A stretch of 64,000 nucleotides of DNA from the NCBI RefSeq assembly GCF_018812025.1, contig NC_063050.1, positions 12,813,037-12,877,036 of the forward strand, written 5' to 3'. The stretch is from Megalobrama amblycephala (taxonomy: Eukaryota; Chordata; Actinopteri; Cypriniformes; Xenocyprididae). How positions within the stretch are numbered: the stretch's first letter is position 1; each line of letters starts with the position of its first letter. A program made the position numbers and the translations under genes. Positions 59,901 to 64,000 of this stretch are shown here, piece after piece. The notes below the pieces were generated by a model, which did no database searches, was not told the origin of the DNA, and saw only the letters and a program-made list of their open reading frames with translations.

Positions 59901-60106
59901 TAGCATATTAAGTATATAAAAGATACAAGTATTAAAATCAGCACCTTAAAAATAAATAATAATAAAAAACCTTTTTGGCTTCAGCATATTTTATGCCCTG
60001 AGTTTATCCTATTCTCAGTTAATTATGTATTTATCATTTTTGCAGATCTACAAGCCAAGAGAAGGATTTGTCTGTGATTTACAGCAGCGTCATGATCCAG
60101 ACTTAA
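54708..60106 (+). CDS. CD22/Siglec-like inhibitory receptor D, three Ig domains, two ITIMs
   Basis: Predicted exons are 54708-54750, 57335-57676, 57766-57999, 58155-58418, 58652-58745, 59023-59068, 59688-59830 and 60046-60106: 1227 bases, 408 residues plus stop, the same exon lengths as gene B. The V-set F strand reads EYCFRLI: the Siglec-position Arg is kept, a Cys is gained, and the following Trp seen in A-C (RW/KW) is replaced (GQQRIGEP). Ig2 is nearly identical to that of B. Ig3 has LICSS instead of LNCSS, with the Cys kept. The tail has the same ITIMs, IQYASI and VIYSSV. An extra phase-1 mini-exon (58497-58535) could add 13 residues before the TM. The poly(A) signal is at 60316-60321. 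An inhibitory surface receptor is inferred. Confidence 0.85.
55043..55096. repeat. Short tandem repeat of a tttggcctttatg unit
   Basis: Four imperfect copies lie immediately left of the transposon boundary in the leader intron of gene D. Other gene copies have a single unit. Confidence 0.7.
55097..57177. mobile_element. CACTG-ended element with foldback 4 nested inside, leader intron of gene D
   Basis: The outer element is rich in gggtac/gtaccc motifs and ends at the right with cccctatttctgacagtg, i.e. a CACTG tip as in EnSpm/CACTA-type elements. Its left tip is not clean. Foldback element 4 (about 55395-56905) is nested in it; its arms mirror each other (gtgttaaagttaatgag... against ...ctcattaactttaacac). 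A further small palindrome (acagcctctgctaagcc to ggcttagcagaggctgt, 56899-57001) surrounds T- and A-runs. Confidence 0.65.
58497..58535 (+). other. Possible extra 39-base mini-exon of gene D
   Basis: It duplicates the 3' end of the Ig3 exon (tcagagatcagcgtctgttt onward). It is preceded by a good acceptor (cctcttgtttcag) and followed by the same donor context (aaag|gtattc). Both ends are phase 1 and it has no stop, so inclusion would add GVQRSASVSLTVK-like residues. Gene B lacks it. Confidence 0.5.
59174..59428. mobile_element. Internally deleted copy of the MITE in a tail intron of gene D
   Basis: It has the same ends and position as the element at 37613-38410 in gene B, but lacks about 0.5 kb of the interior. 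It therefore predates the B/D duplication. Confidence 0.8.
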
Positions 60107-60834
60107 TTTTATTTATTTTTTTTAAATTCTGGGATTGCATCTAAAAATATAAACCAGACTATAATAAGTTTTTTTCTCCCTGGCTTTAGTATTTGTGTTT
60201 CATTTAATCATGATTACATTTTGAGTGTGCATTGCTGTTTTGCTTCTTATCCCAGTCCCATCATAAATGTAATTTTGCAAAGTATAAATTTGTATTGACA
60301 TATTTCCTGTGTGTTAATAAAAAAGTTTCAGACTGGTCAGGTAATATCAGATACTTCTTGTGTGAGTGAGTCTTTTAGTAAATTACTAAATAAAATGTGA
60401 TGAGAAATACTAAAAGTTTGACAGCTAAACCCAGTCTCCTCTACGAAGAACGTTGGAGTGCAAATGTTTGTTTTTTATTTTATTATTATTTACATTTATT
60501 TAATAAAAATATAGTCATCAAGTACTCATAAAGCCATCTCCTCTTCTCATTATGAAAGCAGGCAGTAAACTGCTGTACTGTTAAACTCAACCACTAGGAG
60601 GAGCTGAAACATTGTGAGCGCGTGAGAGCAGCTGATTGAAAGAGCGCGCGCTGCACAGCTTCCCTCCTCCACATTCATTATCATCGTGATGTGCAGTTTG
60701 AGATTTCCCTATAAAATAACCAGGTTTGAACTTCTTGAAACACAGTATAGTTTCAGAAATGGTTTAATATCATGTTCAACTGACGCCTCTCGAGTTTGAC
60801 CGCAGAAGGGCCAGTATAGTTTGAGTGTTATCAG
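60107..60834 (+). other. 3' UTR and downstream flank of gene D
   Basis: Almost identical to 39059-39785. It holds the poly(A) signal at 60316-60321. Homology ends near 60830, marking the right end of the B/D duplication. Confidence 0.75.
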
Positions 60835-61110
60835 AGGTGTAAAGTCCAAGGGTCACAGAGTAAAAGTCCTGCCATATTTTTTATTCCACCCACTGAAGCA
60901 GTGTTAAAGTTAATGAGATAATTAAGTGATTAATTGAGTGATGATTGACCATTATTGAAGACACCTGATGATAACAAGAAGAATCACCAAAGGAGAAAAT
61001 CACAATTTTTAAGCCACCATCATGGAGATGAGTGTTTGCTTTAGTTGGGATTGAGTCGTAACAGTCAGGCAAGCAAAGAAAAAAAAAAAAAAAAAGATGA
61101 TCAGGTGGTG
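60835..61110. repeat. Single foldback arm
   Basis: It begins gtaaagtccaagggtcacag and matches the left arm of foldback element 1 (18605), continuing to gatgatcaggtggtgttggt. The other arm is absent. Confidence 0.7.
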
Positions 61111-61799
61111 TTGGTTATGATAGGAATGTGCAGTTTGTAAGGTTGCGTCAATACAAAATGGCTGAATTACTCTCAGTGCAAACAAATGTATTCATTGGTT
61201 AGAATAATTCATTTTATTTTAAGGATGCTGTGCTTTACATGTACAATGATACCTAATATATAGACAATATATTTTTTTAATACTAAACACAGGCTAGTCA
61301 AGTCATTCAGTAAAAGAACACCAAGTTATAAATGGGCTAAATAACTACACATTTGGGCATTTAATAAGAACAATCTAGTCATATTGCAACCCTTAATTGT
61401 TCTCTTTCACATGCAAAATTTACACATGGTAAGGTATAATTTGTTGGTGAGAAGCCCACCAGTCTACATAACACTTTTCTCTTTTCACTTTGGTATGGGG
61501 AACACATATTCACTATAAACTACGACCTTTTCCTCAATAAACTCTCAATTTGCTACTGCTACAGCTGTTGTAGCGTTTCATTATCATAACTCATGACTAT
61601 TTAGGAGAATGGTCAAGTTCCTTTGCAGAAGAAATGTATATCTGCACAAATAATGGCACAATTATACATTAAAGTAACATGTTCTTAAAACTTATGTACT
61701 GCAGATATGTTTTTCCACTGTTTTCAGAAATTATTTCACAATAATGTAGAACATGTTGAGCGTTTGAACTTGAGGTTGATGCTAAAAGATTGCATATTT
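61111..61799. other. 3' side of the CD300-like gene, non-coding
   Basis: AT-rich sequence without exons. It probably contains the 3' UTR of the minus-strand gene that stops at 61800; no clear poly(A) signal was assigned. Confidence 0.4.
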
Positions 61800-63352
61800 T
61801 TAATATATTCGAAGATTGCCATAGATATCGTCTCCTTGGCTAGTGTTGAAGTGTAGGTTCTGATATATTGGATCCGATTGGCTCATGTCGTTAGACTTGA
61901 TACTGGATTTCTTTATGGTGGCGTAGGGTCTGTCGTCAGGAGCGTTCTCATAAACACCGATGGCCTGAATCACAAACACAAAGTGCAGTTCTATTGCTAA
62001 TCAGCTGTTGAAATGGTTCATAAAGTAAGCAGAAGTTGTGTTTGTGGTGGCTCTGCCTCTGATCTTATGATGTACCGTACTTACCTCCTCGCTGTGACGA
62101 TCATTGTGTGTAGATCTAACCGTAACACGTCCTGAAATAAAGCAGATGTTTTATGTGAAATAATTTAGTACACACACACACACACACAAAAAAAAAATTA
62201 GAGCTTTTTTGCATGTCATATTTAAACGTTCACACACTTGATTTCTTGACTCTCTTTCTCCACTGACAAGAGACCAGTCCAACTGCAAATATGATCAACA
62301 TGACAACCAATCCGGCAGCACCATAGAGAATAAAATACACAGGCACTGGGAATATATGGACAGATACAGATGCATTTTTCATTTTTCATCTACATAAATT
62401 GACATATTGCATACACTGACAATCTCTATTCATCTGTTTTCAGCACCTGTATATTACAGAGATGACTTTTGGGTCATAACATTTTTATTTACTTCATGTA
62501 TTGTGAACTTGATACACATAAAATGTCAACGTATCTATAAAGGGGTTGCAACTCACCTGCTTTTTTGACAGCTGGACCATGTGCTTTGACAAAGCATTTA
62601 AAGAAGGAGATTGCAACATGCATTAACACTTAAGAACAGAAATGCAGGGATTATAATAAGATGTTTGTCTACCTGTAGATGTCAGTGAGTGTGTGCCTTG
62701 CTTAGTGGTTGAAGATATGGGAAAAGAGTGTCTTGGTGTAGTCGCTTGTATTTCAGCAGTTGTCCCTGTTTGTGTTTCCATCGTCCTCAGATGAGTCACT
62801 TCTTCCAAGTTCTTTGTGTTGTCTGTTTGTAAGTTTTAGAGGAATTTCAAAGAGACATCTATTTCTGATATCATAAAGAACAGTTGTGTTGCCTAAATAG
62901 CTGTATAACCCTTCTTGATTCGCCATTTAATATGAAACAAACAGTACGGCAACCCTTCATACTGTCTCACACAGGCAAAAATAGCATAAGATTTGAGCAT
63001 GTGGCAGCCACTAATAGTCTGGCAGTGTAATGAAATGCATAATATTGCTTACCTTTCTGTACTATCAGGTTGACTTTCTGATATGTGTCTATTCCAACTC
63101 TCTGCACTCCGCACCGGTAAATCCCAGAGTCTGACTCCTGTAGTTCAGTGATGGTCACGTTGAAGGTTCCTGTCCCAAAATCCTCCAGTCTGTATCTCCC
63201 TTCAGGTGACCGGTCAGATTTAACTAATACATCTCTGTCTCCACATGGATCTCTGCAGAAATACTTTATGTTGGTTGAAGCCCAGTGGTGGGAACATTTA
63301 ATTGTGATGTGTCTTCCTATATATCCAGAAATTCCACCTGTACTCTTAAATT
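61800..63352 (-). CDS. CD300/pIgR-like (CMRF35-like) receptor, leader exon not found
   Basis: Minus-strand exons in transcript order are 63352-63053 (V), 62822-62673 (stalk), 62583-62557, 62345-62238 (TM), 62131-62085 and 61964-61800 (tail), with all phases compatible. The V-set has KCSHHW...KYFCRDPC and DSGIYRCGVQ, including the extra Cys pair typical of CD300/pIgR domains. The 50-residue stalk is Thr/Ser-rich (TETQTGTTAEIQATTPR-like) and likely O-glycosylated. The TM helix (AAGLVVMLIIFAVGL) is followed by basic WRKRVKK. The tail has GVYENA, RPYATI, PIYQNL and DIYGNL; the last two Tyr motifs have ITAM-like spacing. It converges on gene D. The leader exon must lie to the right of 63352 and was not recognised, so the CDS is partial at its 5' end. 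Confidence 0.8.
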
Positions 63353-63589
63353 CTGTTTAAGGAAAATAGGGTTTGTACTATCAGTTCCTCTTGAAGTCTC
63401 TTCGGTTTCAGTTATTCAATTTCAGAAGTAACTTACGTACTTATTGTCTATTAACATTATAATAGGAAGTGTGATTTCTTCACAACCACTGCATGTATTT
63501 ACTATAAATGCATCATATTTACAGCACAAATATAATCAGTGGAGAAATTATTTGGTCAGAGAGATCTGACTAAACAATCACATATACAG
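63353..63589 (-). other. Intron upstream of the CD300-like V exon
   Basis: No signal-peptide exon was recognised here. The acceptor ttaaacag precedes the V exon on the minus strand. Confidence 0.4.
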
Positions 63590-64000
63590 TACAGTCCAAA
63601 AGTTTGGAACCACTAAGATTTTTAATGTTTTTAAAAGAAGTTTCGTCTGCTCACCAAGGCTACATTTATTTAATTAAAAATACAGTAAAAACAATAATAT
63701 TGTGAAATATTATTACAATTTAAAATAACTGTTTTCTATTTGAATATATTTCACAAAGTAATTTATTCCTGTGATGGCAAAGCTGAATTTTCAGCATTGT
63801 TACTCCAGTCTTCAGTGTCACATGATCCTTCAGAAATCATTCTAATATGCTGATTTGCTGCTCAAGAAACATTTAATGTGTACAATTGTACAAAATATTT
63901 GTGTACAATATTTTTTTTTCAGTATTATTTGATGAATAGAAAGTTCAAAAGAACAGTGTTTAACATTATAAATGTCTTTACTGCCACTTTTGATTGATTT
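63590..64000. repeat. Dispersed fish repeat
   Basis: Blocks such as aaggctacatttatttaatt, tgtgatggcaaagctgaatt and tcagtgtcacatgatccttc are recognisable as a very abundant non-coding repeat of cyprinid genomes. It is truncated by the window edge. Confidence 0.65.

Noticed and set aside
1..64000. tRNA or rRNA genes
   Set aside because: No cloverleaf with A and B boxes or rRNA-like stretch was noticed by eye; a covariance-model scan could not be run.

Overview
The window looks like a teleost, most probably cyprinid, genome. It is AT-rich and intron-containing, and it is packed with fish-type mobile elements: an Ngaro/DIRS retroelement, a Tc1-like transposon, L2/CR1/Rex-group LINEs, TTAA-type DNA transposons and long-inverted-repeat foldback elements. 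Its main genes are teleost immunoglobulin-superfamily receptors of the CD22/Siglec-like and CD300/pIgR-like (CMRF35-like) kinds. No prokaryotic features were seen.

Positions 1-20.2 kb are almost entirely transposon-derived. In order they hold: an Ngaro-like tyrosine-recombinase retroelement on the minus strand (1-about 4480), a decayed Tc1 element (5168-6520), a THAP-encoding element with TTAA flanks (6591-7388), a second TTAA-like element (7619-8545), two broken LINEs (11050-13400 and 14915-16862), and inverted-repeat elements (16865-18420 and 18605-19925).

Positions 20.2-60.1 kb are a tandem array of CD22/Siglec-like receptor genes on the plus strand. Each unit has a near-identical leader exon (MALVLLLIFLLMNSG), a V-set exon, an Ig2 exon, an Ig3 exon, a transmembrane (TM) exon and short tail exons. 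All ectodomain exons are in phase 1. I reconstruct: a broken 5'-less unit 0 (20659-24643); gene A (25921-31075, 474 aa, four Ig domains, ITAM-like tail plus YYNM); gene B (35298-39058, 408 aa, three Ig domains, two ITIMs); orphan 3' fragment E (40460-42089); orphan 5' fragment C (leader plus V, 43767-46663); and gene D (54708-60106, 408 aa, same layout as B). Unit 0 and E share a third kind of end, with an arginine inside the TM segment and a short YENN tail. The cluster therefore pairs very similar ligand-binding heads with at least three signalling ends, the pattern of paired activating and inhibitory receptors. The paralogous copies serve as empty sites for each other and show exactly where transposons entered.

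Positions 61.8-63.35 kb hold the 3' part of a CD300/pIgR-like receptor on the minus strand. It has a V domain, Thr/Ser stalk, TM segment and multi-tyrosine tail; its leader exon was not found and probably lies beyond the right edge. The last 400 bases are a dispersed repeat.

All splice models come from consensus sites, phase and comparison between copies. Transcription could not be tested.
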